Notes: generated from the letters alone by a model not told the origin. DNA of 64,000 bases from Acidovorax delafieldii (GCA_002377855.1 DFQQ01000011.1:1-64000), one strand, 5' to 3'; positions 17,230 through 25,656 are shown, counted from the stretch's first letter. Made by a program: numbers and translations.

Positions 17230-17730
17230 ATGATCATTCGTACTGAAAAGCCGCAGGATGCGCAAGCCATCGAGCGCGTTACCGTCGAGGCGTTCAGGAA
17301 CGCCAGCCATGCGAGCGGTACCGAGCAGTTCATCGTTCGTGAATTGCGGCGTTGCAATGCGCTTTCGTTGTCTCTCGTTGCGGAGGCTGGTGGAGAAGTC
17401 GTCGGCCACGTTGCCGTGTCGCCTGTGCAAGTCAGTGATGGAGCCGATCGCTGGTTTGGCCTGGGGCCGCTGTCCGTGTGGCCCGCGCGTCAGGGCCAGG
17501 GCGTGGGTCTTCACCTCGTGGAAGCGGCGCTCCAGCACTTGAAACGGGCATCAGCGCAAGGGTGCGTGGTCTTGGGCGACCCCGGCTATTACAGCCGCTT
17601 CGGCTTCAAACCTGTGGCTGGGTTGATGCTGCCAGGCGTTCCCAGTGCGTATTTTCAAGCCATCGCCTTCGGCCCAGGCGTTCCGCAGGGTGATGTGAGC
17701 TACCACCCCGCTTTTGATGCACAGGGCTGA
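17230..17730 (+). CDS. GNAT-family N-acetyltransferase (YhbS-like)
   Basis: The product is 166 residues. It begins MIIRTEKPQDAQAIERVTVE. The acetyl-CoA-binding motif A follows (FGLGPLSVWPARQGQGVGLHL, with the RQGQGVG pyrophosphate loop near residue 91), and GCVVLGDPGYYSRFGF is typical of the YhbS/COG3153 subgroup. The start is placed at 17230 because the conserved fold begins there; the longer frame overlaps pgi. The substrate is unknown. Confidence 0.85.
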   Translation: MIIRTEKPQDAQAIERVTVEAFRNASHASGTEQFIVRELRRCNALSLSLVAEAGGEVVGHVAVSPVQVSDGADRWFGLGPLSVWPARQGQGVGLHLVEAALQHLKRASAQGCVVLGDPGYYSRFGFKPVAGLMLPGVPSAYFQAIAFGPGVPQGDVSYHPAFDAQG

Positions 17731-17760
17731 AAAGAGGGTGGGGATGTGTACTGAATGAGC

Positions 17761-18672
17761 TCAGCAGTCAGCTTGGAAAAAGTTCACGGGCAAGCCAGCA
17801 ACATCCAGAGGAATGCTGAACAGCGCGCCTGCTGGAACGACCGCATGCTGTTCTTCCATTGGCCGCCCTTTGCGCGCCGACGTGACATAAAGCGTCTGCA
17901 AATCCTCCCCCCCAAAGCACACCATCGTCGGGCACCGTACCGGCATGTCAATGCGTCGCAGCACCTCGCCTGCGGGCGAGAGCTGCAGCACGCTCGCTCC
18001 TTCGTACATCGCCACCCAGTAGTTCCCCTCTACATCCACTGCTGCGCCATCGGGCCGGCCGCCGTAGGGCTGGCCTTCCACCTTGCGGTCGAACTGCACC
18101 CAGGCGCGGCGGTTGCTGATGGCGCCCGTGGCCACATCAAAGTCGAAGCGGTCAATGCGATGCTCCGGCGTGTTGGACCAGTACATCGTGCGGTTGTCGG
18201 GGCTAAAGGCCAGGCCGTTGGCGGTGAAGTTGTCGCCCGCCATGCGCTCCACCGCGTAGCCGCCCCCGCCAGCCTGCAGACGCCACAGGGCAGCATCGGG
18301 TGCCGTGCGCGGGGTGACCATGGAACCGGCCCAGAACCGGCCGGCGGTGTCGCAGCGGCCGTCGTTCAGCCGCAGGCGGGCGGGATCGTGCGGAGGGTTG
18401 GGCAGGGCGGTCAGGCATTTCAGGCGTGAGTTTTCCGGATCCAGCAGATAAAAACCATCACGTAACCCGATTACAATTTTTCCATCAGTTACAGGTGCGC
18501 AGCAAGCGGGCTCGCTCGGCATGTTCCACGCCCATTCCTGCCCCGTGGCTGGTTCCCACGCTCGCAAACAGAACCCTTCAATGTCACACCAATACAGGCG
18601 CTGCTGGGCAGGATGCCAGAAAGGCGATTCGCCCAGTTCAGAAGGCGCAACAGGCAGGATCTGCAGGGTCAT
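17761..18672 (-). CDS. SMP-30/gluconolaconase-family lactonase
   Basis: The product is 303 residues and forms a six-bladed propeller. The metal-binding glutamate is in LGESPFWHPAQQRLYWCDI, and later motifs are LNDGRCDTAGRFWAG, ANGLAFSPDNRTMYWS, RPDGAAVDVEGNYWVAMY and RCPTMVCFGGEDLQTLYVTS. Members open lactones such as gluconolactone. It is divergent from edd, and no classical 6-phosphogluconolactonase gene is visible among zwf, edd and eda. It may therefore supply the lactonase step between Zwf and Edd, or act on free gluconolactone. A HexR-like box lies inside the start of the gene. Confidence 0.88.
   Translation of the reverse strand: MTLQILPVAPSELGESPFWHPAQQRLYWCDIEGFCLRAWEPATGQEWAWNMPSEPACCAPVTDGKIVIGLRDGFYLLDPENSRLKCLTALPNPPHDPARLRLNDGRCDTAGRFWAGSMVTPRTAPDAALWRLQAGGGGYAVERMAGDNFTANGLAFSPDNRTMYWSNTPEHRIDRFDFDVATGAISNRRAWVQFDRKVEGQPYGGRPDGAAVDVEGNYWVAMYEGASVLQLSPAGEVLRRIDMPVRCPTMVCFGGEDLQTLYVTSARKGRPMEEQHAVVPAGALFSIPLDVAGLPVNFFQADC
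18461..18475. promoter_or_regulatory. Possible intragenic HexR-like box in the lactonase gene
   Basis: CGTAACCCGATTACA keeps the GTAA and TTAC half-sites with the right spacing. It lies about 200 bases inside the lactonase gene. With the box at 18688-18702 it could allow looping across the divergent promoter, or it may be a chance match. Confidence 0.3.
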
Positions 18673-18687
18673 GGCTTGATGTGGTGT

Positions 18688-18702
18688 GGTTATCGAGTTA
18701 CA
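18688..18702. promoter_or_regulatory. HexR-like operator between the lactonase gene and edd
   Basis: GGTTATCGAGTTACA matches 11 of 15 positions of the zwf box, with an intact right arm GTTACA. It lies in the 91-base divergent gap upstream of edd. Confidence 0.5.
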
Positions 18703-18763
18703 TTTTAAGCCCTCACAAATCGGGGCCCGCGCCGGGCGGCCCGATCCTCCGATGGAGCATTGC

Positions 18764-20533
18764 ATGCATTCAACAGTAGCGCGCGTGACGGCCCGCATCA
18801 TTTCACGCAGCGCAGAAACGCGTGCGGCCTACCTCGCTGTAGTGGACGCCATGATCGCGCGCAGGCCCCCGCAAGACCGCATGGGCTGCGCCAACCTGGC
18901 CCACGCCTACGCCGCGCTGCCGGGGTCCGAAAAGTTCAAGGTCACGGCCCTGAAGGCGCCCAACATCGGGGTGGTCACGGCATACAACGACATGCTCTCG
19001 GCCCATCAGCCGTACCACGCGTTTCCTGCGGTGCTTCGCGACGAGGCAGCGCGCCTGGGCGCTACGGTGCAGGTGGCGGGCGGCGTGCCGGCCATGTGCG
19101 ACGGCGTCACGCAGGGCACGCCCGGCATGGAGTTGTCGTTGTTCTCCCGCGATGCGATTGCCATGGCCACAGCGGTAGCGCTGTCCCACGATGTGTTCGA
19201 CGGTGCGCTGCTGCTGGGCGTGTGCGACAAGATCGTGCCGGGTCTGCTGATCGGCGCGTTGCACTACGGGCATCTGCCCTGCGTGTTTGTGCCCGCCGGC
19301 CCCATGGGCACGGGCCTGTCGAACAAGGACAAATCCAAGGTGCGCGAGCAGTACGCGCAAGGCCAGGTCGGTCGCGACGAGTTGCTCCAGGCCGAGTCGG
19401 CCGCGTACCACAGCCCCGGCACCTGCACCTTCTACGGCACGGCCAACAGCAACCAGATGCTGCTGGAGGCCATGGGCCTGCATGTGCCCGGCGCAGCGTT
19501 TGCGCCGCCGGGCACTGAAGAGCGCGAAGCCTTCACACGCCAAGCTGTGCGCACGGTGCTCGACATCGGCAAGCGCAGCGCACGCTTCACGCCGATTGGC
19601 AAACTGGTGGACGAGCGCTGCATCGTCAATGCCATGGTCGCTTTGCTGGCCACCGGCGGCTCCACCAACCACTTGATCCACTGGGTGGCCGTGGCGCGCA
19701 GTGCCGGTATCCTGATCGACTGGACGGACTTTGACGAGCTCTCGTCCGCTGTGCCGCTGCTGGCCCGTGTGTACCCCAATGGCGATGCCGATGTGAATCA
19801 GTTCGAGGCTGCCGGCGGCCCGCGCTGGATCCTGCGCGAGCTGCTCAAGGGCGGCTTCATGCACCCCGATGTGCTGAGCATCAATGCAGGCGGCATTGCC
19901 GCAGGCGGGCAGGGCGCCCCCGAGGTGTCGGGCGACGACACCGTGCTGCGCCCGGTAGACCGACCGTTCTCACCCACAGGCGGGCTGCGGCTGCTACAAG
20001 GCCGCCTGGGCCGCGCGGTCATCAAAGTCTCTGCCGTACCTACAGACCATCACATCATCGAGGCTCCGGCCCGCGTGTTTGATTCGCAAGAAGCGTTGCT
20101 GGCTGCCTTCAGCGCGGGCGAGGTGCAGCAGGACATGGTGGCCGTGGTGCGCTTTCAGGGCCCACAGGCCAACGGCATGCCCGAGTTGCACAAGCTCACG
20201 CCGCCGCTGGCCGTGCTGCAAAACCAGGGCTTCAAGGTGGCGCTGGTCACCGACGGCCGCATGAGCGGTGCATCCGGCAAGGTGCCCGCCGCCATCCACG
20301 TCACCCCTGAGGCCCTGGCCGGCGGGCCGCTGGCCAAGGTGCTCGATGGCGACATCGTGCGGGTGGACGCCGTGGCCGGCACGCTGGATGTGCTGGTGGA
20401 CGACGCCACCTGGGCGGCCCGGGTGTTTGCCCCCTACACCGCGCCTGCTGCCATCGGCTTTGGCCGTGAGCTCTTCGCCAACTTTCGTCGCCATGCAGGG
20501 GGCGCTGAGCAGGGTGCATGCACATGGCTGTAA
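18764..20533 (+). CDS. edd: Phosphogluconate dehydratase
   Basis: The product is 589 residues of the IlvD/Edd family. Motifs include AYNDMLSAHQPY, CDGVTQGTPGMELSLFSRD, LLGVCDKIVPGLLIGAL, SPGTCTFYGTANSNQM and VTDGRMSGASGKVPAAIHV. The cysteines in these motifs ligate the 4Fe-4S cluster. It dehydrates 6-phosphogluconate to KDPG. The second of two nearby ATGs (18752, 18764) is chosen because GGAG stands six bases before it. eda follows on the same strand after 239 bases. Confidence 0.95.
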   Translation: MHSTVARVTARIISRSAETRAAYLAVVDAMIARRPPQDRMGCANLAHAYAALPGSEKFKVTALKAPNIGVVTAYNDMLSAHQPYHAFPAVLRDEAARLGATVQVAGGVPAMCDGVTQGTPGMELSLFSRDAIAMATAVALSHDVFDGALLLGVCDKIVPGLLIGALHYGHLPCVFVPAGPMGTGLSNKDKSKVREQYAQGQVGRDELLQAESAAYHSPGTCTFYGTANSNQMLLEAMGLHVPGAAFAPPGTEEREAFTRQAVRTVLDIGKRSARFTPIGKLVDERCIVNAMVALLATGGSTNHLIHWVAVARSAGILIDWTDFDELSSAVPLLARVYPNGDADVNQFEAAGGPRWILRELLKGGFMHPDVLSINAGGIAAGGQGAPEVSGDDTVLRPVDRPFSPTGGLRLLQGRLGRAVIKVSAVPTDHHIIEAPARVFDSQEALLAAFSAGEVQQDMVAVVRFQGPQANGMPELHKLTPPLAVLQNQGFKVALVTDGRMSGASGKVPAAIHVTPEALAGGPLAKVLDGDIVRVDAVAGTLDVLVDDATWAARVFAPYTAPAAIGFGRELFANFRRHAGGAEQGACTWL

Positions 20534-20772
20534 AGGCCGCGCCCTGTGCCGCAGCCCGTACCAGCCCGGCCCCGCAGCCGTGGGAGGAAAGCCATTCGGG
20601 GTGCTGCGTCCCGGGCTGAGCAGACAGGCGCGCCGTTGGGGCATCGAACGCCCCAAGAGGGCGCTACCAATGGCCGGTAACGCTGGCTTCGAGGCGGCCC
20701 GGCTTTTTCCCCCATTCACCTGCCGCGTGCGGCAATTCACCAACAGTCACAGCACACAGGAGCGCTCCACTC
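20534..20772. other. Gene-free gap between edd and eda
   Basis: No gene is seen. A hairpin TTGGGGC-ATCGAAC-GCCCCAA (20636-20656) is present without a T tract. A ribosome-binding site (CAGGAGC) precedes eda. In many bacteria edd and eda are nearly adjacent, so this spacer is longer than expected. Confidence 0.45.
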
Positions 20773-21402
20773 ATGAACCCGCTTGAAATCGCCAGCCACG
20801 GCCCCGTCATCCCCGTCATCGTGATTGACCGTGTCGAAGACGCGCTGCCCCTGGCCGAAGCGCTGCTGGCCGGTGGCGTGAAGGTGCTGGAGGTGACGCT
20901 GCGCACCGCTGCCGGCCTGCCCGCCATAGAGACCATTGCCCGCAACCTGCCCGAGGCGGTGGTGGGCGTGGGCACCGTGCTCAATACCGACGATGCCCGC
21001 CGCGCCAGCGAGGCGGGTGCCCGCTTTGCCGTGAGTCCTGGCTACACCGCAGAAGTGGGCAGCGCCTGCAAAGGCCTGAACCTGCCACTGCTGCCTGGTG
21101 TGGCCACGTCCAGCGAAATCATGGCCGCGCTGGCCGATGGGTTCTCCTTTCTCAAGCTGTTCCCGGCCGAGGCGGCAGGTGGCATCCCGCTGCTCAAGGC
21201 GTGGGCCAGCCCGTTTGGTCCGGTCAGCTTCTGCCCCACAGGGGGCATTACCCAGGCCACCGCAGCCAACTACCTGGCGTTGCCCAACGTGCGTTGCGTC
21301 GGCGGATCGTGGCTTACCCCAGCCGATGCCGTGCGCGATGGGGACTGGGCGCGCATTACCCAACTGGCGCGCGATACGCACGCGCTGCGCGTTGCCTCCT
21401 GA
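20773..21402 (+). CDS. eda: KDPG/KHG aldolase
   Basis: The product is 209 residues. VLEVTLRTAAGLPAIE carries the catalytic glutamate and phosphate-binding residues, VVGVGTVLN precedes the substrate pocket, and FLKLFPAEAAGG holds the Schiff-base lysine. CPTGGITQATAANYL is the C-terminal phosphate site. It splits 2-keto-3-deoxy-6-phosphogluconate into pyruvate and glyceraldehyde-3-phosphate, the last specific step of the Entner-Doudoroff pathway. HexR senses its substrate, so the enzyme also sets the inducer level. Confidence 0.96.
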   Translation: MNPLEIASHGPVIPVIVIDRVEDALPLAEALLAGGVKVLEVTLRTAAGLPAIETIARNLPEAVVGVGTVLNTDDARRASEAGARFAVSPGYTAEVGSACKGLNLPLLPGVATSSEIMAALADGFSFLKLFPAEAAGGIPLLKAWASPFGPVSFCPTGGITQATAANYLALPNVRCVGGSWLTPADAVRDGDWARITQLARDTHALRVAS

Positions 21403-21438
21403 GGCGCATGCCGTGTTTGCCTGATCGATAGATCCGTT

Positions 21439-22791
21439 TCACCAGCAGATCCTCACGCGCAGCCCACCCAGTTCGGTGCTGGTATCAGTGGCCACCCGCA
21501 GGCCATGAATGCGCGCTATGCGGTGCACGATGGACCACCCCAGGCCGCTGCCGCTTTGGCCGGTTCCCAGCACCCGAAAAAAGCGCTCACCCAATCGGGC
21601 CTGCTGCTGCGGGGTGAGGCCCGGGCCGCTGTCTTCCACGCTCAGTTGGGCGACGCCGTCAGCGTGTGAGATCCGCAGCCGCACTTCGGCGCCGTCGGGG
21701 CTGTAGCGCATGGCGTTGTCCAGCAGGTTGCGCAGCAGTACGCGGGCAAGGGGCTCGGGCAGCGGAATGCGGATGCCCGTGGGCAGGGGCTCAACGATCA
21801 CAAGGCGCTGCTGCCGGCGCTCGGCAGTGGTTCTGCACTCGGCGACGACCTGCCGCGCCACCTCCGGCAGGGCAGTGCTGCCAGCGTTGCGATCGGCAGG
21901 CTCGGCGTCCAGCCGCGCAAGCTGCAGCAGCTGCTCTACCAGCCGGGTGGCGCGGTCGCACCCCTGCACGGTGGCCTCCAGTGCGCGCAACCGCTCTTGT
22001 TTGTCGGTAGCGCCTTGCGCCACCTGCGCCTGCATGCGAATGCCGGCGATCGGTGTGCGCAACTCGTGCGCGGCGTCTGCGGTGAATTGCTGCTCGGTGG
22101 CCAACAGCCGCGCCGTGCGTTCGAACAGGTCGTTCAGCGCGGTCACCAGTGGCAGGACTTCGGGTGGCACACCTTCGGAGGGAAGAGGCGCCAACGACTG
22201 CGGCTGGCGTGCCGCAACAGCGCGCCCGAGCTGACCCAGCGGGCGAACCGAGGCGCGCACGGCCCACCAGATGCCCAGCGCCAGCAGGGGCAAGGCCCAG
22301 GCCAGCGGTTTGAGGATGCTGGTCAGGCTGGCCAGAATGATTTCCTCGCGCACCGACTGCAGTTCGCCAACAAGGATCCGCACATCGCTCTCTCGCCCTG
22401 GGGTGACGAACACGCGCCACGCTTTGCCGTCCACGCTGCTGTCGGCGAAGCCGCGCTTGCGACGCTGCGTCAGGGGCTCGTGGGGTGCGCTGGCGGACCG
22501 GGCCAGCAGTTGCTCCTCATGCCACAGCTGAAACACGACGCGCGGCTGGTGCTTGTCCAGATCCGGCGCCTCGTTCAGCCTCTCTTCGTCCAGTTCATCC
22601 AGGGGCTGCAGGCGCAGCAGGGCGGCGGTTTGCGCCAGGTGAGCGTCGAGCAAGTCGCTGACCTCGTCGTCGGTTTCATGCCAGGCCAGGGCGGCAGCTG
22701 CGCCCCAGGCCAAAACCACCAGCACCAGCACCGTGCACAGCAAGCGGGTTTGCAACGAACGCGGCGCGCGCTGCTGCCGGGCATTGCTCAT
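21439..22791 (-). CDS. Sensor histidine kinase, QseC type, in the SHP/DHC operon
   Basis: The product is 450 residues. Two transmembrane helices (about 16-37 and 158-180) enclose a periplasmic sensor region of about 120 residues. The phosphoacceptor is His242 (FTADAAHELRTPIAGIRM), and the ATPase motifs are NLLDNAMRYSPDGA, VEDSGPGLTPQQ and GSGLGWSIVHRIA. It overlaps the response regulator gene by four bases and is the last gene of a five-gene minus-strand operon with three haem proteins. It may sense oxygen, nitric oxide or redox state through those proteins, which is inference from the operon. Confidence 0.92.
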   Translation of the reverse strand: MSNARQQRAPRSLQTRLLCTVLVLVVLAWGAAAALAWHETDDEVSDLLDAHLAQTAALLRLQPLDELDEERLNEAPDLDKHQPRVVFQLWHEEQLLARSASAPHEPLTQRRKRGFADSSVDGKAWRVFVTPGRESDVRILVGELQSVREEIILASLTSILKPLAWALPLLALGIWWAVRASVRPLGQLGRAVAARQPQSLAPLPSEGVPPEVLPLVTALNDLFERTARLLATEQQFTADAAHELRTPIAGIRMQAQVAQGATDKQERLRALEATVQGCDRATRLVEQLLQLARLDAEPADRNAGSTALPEVARQVVAECRTTAERRQQRLVIVEPLPTGIRIPLPEPLARVLLRNLLDNAMRYSPDGAEVRLRISHADGVAQLSVEDSGPGLTPQQQARLGERFFRVLGTGQSGSGLGWSIVHRIARIHGLRVATDTSTELGGLRVRICW

Positions 22792-23453
22792 GCGGGCTCC
22801 CGTGCAATGCGGTAGCCCACGCCACGCACGGTTTCGATGACCGCGGTGCCCAGCTTGCGGCGCAGATGGTAGATGTGCACCTCTACGGCGTTGCTGTTGA
22901 TTTCGCTGCCCCACTCGTACAGCCGCTGCTCCAGCTGCTCGCGGCTGAGCACGCGCCCTGCGTTCAGCATCAAAGCGTGCAGCAGGTCGTACTCGCGGCT
23001 CGACAACTCCACGGGCTTGCCGTCAACCAGCACTTGGTGGGCGGCGGGGTCCAGCGCCACGTGGCCCGCGGTCAGGCGGGCATCGCACTGCCCGTGGGCG
23101 CGGCGCACCAATGCGCGAAGGCGTGCGGCGAGTTCATGCAAGTCAACGGGCTTGATGAGGTAGTCGTCAGCGCCTGCATCCAGCCCTGCAATGCGGGCTG
23201 GCACCGCATCGCGGGCGGTGAGCACCAGCACCGGTGTGCGGTTGCGGCGCGCGCGTATCTGCCGCAATACCTCCATGCCGTCGAGGCGAGGCAGGCCCAG
23301 GTCAAGCACCGCCGCCTGGTAGGCGCCCGTGGAAAGCTCGCGCTCGGCGGCGATGCCATCGCGCACCCAGTCCACCTGGAATCCGTTCTGCGCCAAGCCC
23401 GCCCGAATGCCCGAGCCCAGCAGTTCATCGTCTTCGGCCAGCAGGATGCGCAT
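22788..23453 (-). CDS. OmpR-family response regulator, QseB type
   Basis: The product is 221 residues. The receiver has the LLAEDDELLG acidic pocket, Asp51 (AAVLDLGLPRLDGMEV) and the lysine in DDYLIKPVDLHEL. The winged-helix domain has LSSREYDLLHALMLNAGRVLSREQL and the DNA-contact HIYHLRRKLG. It starts 14 bases after the cytochrome b stop and overlaps the kinase start by ATGA, which indicates co-translation with the haem protein genes. Confidence 0.93.
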   Translation of the reverse strand: MRILLAEDDELLGSGIRAGLAQNGFQVDWVRDGIAAERELSTGAYQAAVLDLGLPRLDGMEVLRQIRARRNRTPVLVLTARDAVPARIAGLDAGADDYLIKPVDLHELAARLRALVRRAHGQCDARLTAGHVALDPAAHQVLVDGKPVELSSREYDLLHALMLNAGRVLSREQLEQRLYEWGSEINSNAVEVHIYHLRRKLGTAVIETVRGVGYRIAREPA

Positions 23454-23467
23454 GGGGTGGTCCTTGG

Positions 23468-24244
23468 TCAGTCGCCATCATCATGTCGATTCTCGCTCCA
23501 GCCGTTCGCGTCGACCACAGGCAGCTCAGGTGCAACGCTCCACTGCCAAGTCCAGAACCCAAGCACGCAGGCCAGCACCAGCGCCGCCAGAGCGCCGTGG
23601 TTGCGTTTGGCCAGGTCAGGCCCTGGGCCTTGCACTCGGCCGGTCAGCATGGGCAGCGCCTGGTTTTTGCGGCGCAGCACGCTCAGCAAAGCGATCAGCC
23701 CTACATGCAGCAGCACCACCATCAGCATCGCGTTGCCGAAGAATTCGTGCACTTCTTCCAGCCACTCGCCACCCCACTCGTCCCACACGCCATAACCGCT
23801 GAGGGTCAGGGGCACGACGGACGCCAGAATCAAACCCACGGCCAGCGCCATCAACAGGTTTTGCCCAGGGCGCCACGCAGCCTGCAGCGCCGATGGCGAG
23901 CGCACGGCCCACAGCGACGGCAGCCATGCGGGCAGCCCTTGCAGCTTGCGCCACAGCACAGACAGGCGCACCTGCCTGGGGCCGAAAAGCCCCCACAGCA
24001 GCCGCGCTACCAGCAGCCCCGCCAAGGTGTAGCCCAGCGTGACATGCACGAGCCGCCACCGCTCACCGTCGGCAGTAAGGTAGGCGCCGGTGAAGCTCAA
24101 CGCCATCAGCCAGTGCAGCATCCGGGTGGCCGCATCCACCACGCGGCGGCTGGCGGGCCGAGGTGCGGTGGCCGAAGACGGGGCGGACGAAGCCGAATCG
24201 GACGGTGCGGGCGGCGCGGTGTGGGGAAGGCTGTGGCTGGTCAT
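23468..24244 (-). CDS. Membrane cytochrome b561-type subunit of the SHP/DHC operon
   Basis: The product is 258 residues. After a proline- and serine-rich N-terminus it has four hydrophobic helices with haem-ligand histidines (MLHWLMALSFTGAYLT, VHVTLGYTLAGLLVARLLWG, LEEVHEFFGNAMLMVVLLHVG). It is a cytochrome b of the Ni/Fe-hydrogenase/b561 family that probably passes electrons from the quinol pool to the diheme cytochrome encoded upstream. A GTG at 24256 overlapping the upstream stop is an alternative start adding four residues. Confidence 0.9.
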   Translation of the reverse strand: MTSHSLPHTAPPAPSDSASSAPSSATAPRPASRRVVDAATRMLHWLMALSFTGAYLTADGERWRLVHVTLGYTLAGLLVARLLWGLFGPRQVRLSVLWRKLQGLPAWLPSLWAVRSPSALQAAWRPGQNLLMALAVGLILASVVPLTLSGYGVWDEWGGEWLEEVHEFFGNAMLMVVLLHVGLIALLSVLRRKNQALPMLTGRVQGPGPDLAKRNHGALAALVLACVLGFWTWQWSVAPELPVVDANGWSENRHDDGD

Positions 24245-24252
24245 GGTCGCTC

Positions 24253-24765
24253 TCACTTGGGAATACGGACGCGGTCGTCGTCAAAGTCACCCTGGTCGGC
24301 CCGGGTGTGGCAAGCCATGCAATTGGCGGGGCCACCAATGGATGCGCGCTTCCAGATGGCGGGGTTCACCTCGCGGTGTTTGCGTTCCAACCAAGCAGAC
24401 TGGGTGATGCGGTCTTGCGGTGGCGCCTCTCGCACCCGCTTGTAGGTGCCTGCGTGGGCCTGCAGCCAAACGCTGATTTGCCGCACCATGGCCGGGTCCA
24501 GCGATGCGTCGGTGCCATAGTGCCGGTCCAGGCCCTGCATCATGTGGTTCCATGATGTGGCCGGCAGCATGCCCGGCGGGTAGGCCATGTGGCAACCTGC
24601 GCATTCCTGCTGGTAGACGGGCAACATGGCGGAGGCCGGCATCTGGCGGCTATCGGCCCACGCGGCAGGCAACGCAAAAGCCAGTGCGAGCAGCGCAGCA
24701 ACAGGCAGGCGGCTGGCGCGAGCGGGCGGCAGTGGGGCTGCGGTGTGGTAGCCGGTGTGGTTCAT
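24253..24765 (-). CDS. dhc: Diheme cytochrome c (DHC family)
   Basis: The product is 170 residues with a Sec signal (LPVAALLALAFALPAAWA). It has two haem-binding motifs, CAGCH (55-59) and CMACH (149-153), and the DHC pattern MAYPPGMLPATSWNHMMQGL and IGGPANCMACH. In Rhodobacter-type clusters DHC is the electron donor to SHP. Both ends overlap neighbours by about four bases, so the three cytochromes are produced together. A periplasmic location follows from the signal peptide and c-type haems. Confidence 0.92.
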   Translation of the reverse strand: MNHTGYHTAAPLPPARASRLPVAALLALAFALPAAWADSRQMPASAMLPVYQQECAGCHMAYPPGMLPATSWNHMMQGLDRHYGTDASLDPAMVRQISVWLQAHAGTYKRVREAPPQDRITQSAWLERKHREVNPAIWKRASIGGPANCMACHTRADQGDFDDDRVRIPK

Positions 24766-25214
24766 GGCTGGTCCTTGGGGGTTTGCGCTGCGGCTGTCTT
24801 CGCATCGAGTTTCAGCAGCCATGCCAGTACATCGGCTTTCTCGCTCGGCGTGCATTCGCGGCGGAGCACGTCGTTGCAGTTGCGGCGGAACCACTTGTCG
24901 ACTTTTGCCGTGTCGGTGAACCGTTGCGCGTTGAATGCAGGTGCCAGCGCGGTGATGGACTTGCCGGTGCTGGCGTGGCGTGCTGGTGCCGTGGGTGGGT
25001 TGCCGTGGCACGAGGCGCACGACCACTCGCCGCCGTGGCGGCTGGTGAAGAAGACGCGACCGTTTTCGGCGCTGGCCGGGCTGCCGGATGCATCGCTCCA
25101 GCGCTGCATCTGCAAAGCCGGGGTGGTGTCGCCCGCATGCGCCAGTGGCGCCAACATAGCCAGCGTCAACAGGGCTGCAAAGCGCGCCAGAGAAGGGGTG
25201 TTTGCTGTAGTCAT
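24762..25214 (-). CDS. shp: SHP-type oxygen-binding cytochrome c
   Basis: The product is 150 residues with a signal peptide ending LAHA. It has one CASCH motif (66-70), and near the C-terminus RNCNDVLRRECTPSEKADVL holds two cysteines for a disulfide and an asparagine at the place of the unusual axial ligand. This is the signature of Sphaeroides haem protein, a periplasmic class I cytochrome that binds oxygen or nitric oxide when Asn leaves the haem. It is the first gene of the operon. The start at 25214 is preferred over an ATG eight codons upstream because the signal peptide begins cleanly there. Confidence 0.88.
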   Translation of the reverse strand: MTTANTPSLARFAALLTLAMLAPLAHAGDTTPALQMQRWSDASGSPASAENGRVFFTSRHGGEWSCASCHGNPPTAPARHASTGKSITALAPAFNAQRFTDTAKVDKWFRRNCNDVLRRECTPSEKADVLAWLLKLDAKTAAAQTPKDQP

Positions 25215-25474
25215 GCCGCCATGTTGCGTCGCTGGCATGAAGAATGGCTTAACGCAGCAGTCCGCGTATTTGCACGTCCGCCCGCATTGCCTTAAAAGGC
25301 AGGCTTCGCTGGGCGCTGGTGTGGGTAAGTCTGCGGCCTGCAGGGGCCGCCATCGCTACTGCGGGTGCCACGCCACAGATGGACTGATGATCAGCAGCTT
25401 TCGAGAAAGAAAAAGTGCTCTAGCGTTTGCCCAGAAAGCGCCAATAGCTATAAAAAATGGAGCAAATTCACGTG

Positions 25475-25569
25475 CAGCACCTCAGCACCTCAGCACCTCA
25501 GCACCTCACGCACCTCACGCACCTCACGCACCTCACGCACCTCACGCAGCTCACGCAGCTCACGCACAG
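25475..25569. repeat. Short tandem repeat array, 8-mers switching to 9-mers
   Basis: CAGCACCT occurs four times in a row (25475-25506). It is followed by four copies of CACGCACCT (25507-25542), two of CACGCAGCT (25543-25560) and a partial CACGCACAG. The unit changes from 8 to 9 bases within the array. Such arrays vary in copy number by slippage. It lies about 260 bases upstream of shp and 55 bases beyond the groL terminator. Confidence 0.9.
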
Positions 25570-25622
25570 CCGCGGTCGCTCGGCGTCCTTTTTCAACGGC
25601 GGTGAAGTTTTCGAAGCGCAAA

Positions 25623-25656
25623 AAAAGCCTGCAGACCGCGAAGTCTGCAGGCTTTT
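25623..25656 (-). terminator. groL Rho-independent terminator
   Basis: A perfect 14-base stem (AAAAGCCTGCAGAC and its complement GTCTGCAGGCTTTT) with a 6-base loop lies 33 bases after the groL stop. On the minus strand it is followed by a T6 tract. Confidence 0.9.

Noticed and set aside
20268..20786. Open frame bridging edd and eda
   Set aside because: Its first half is an alternate frame of edd and its second half is unconserved spacer; there is no family resemblance.
25475..25569. Possible CRISPR array
   Set aside because: The units are 8-9 bases and directly adjacent; there are no spacers and no cas genes.
24589..25605. Open frame with a histidine-alanine-proline repeat
   Set aside because: The repeat peptide is only a translation of the short tandem array, and most of the frame is antisense to dhc and shp.
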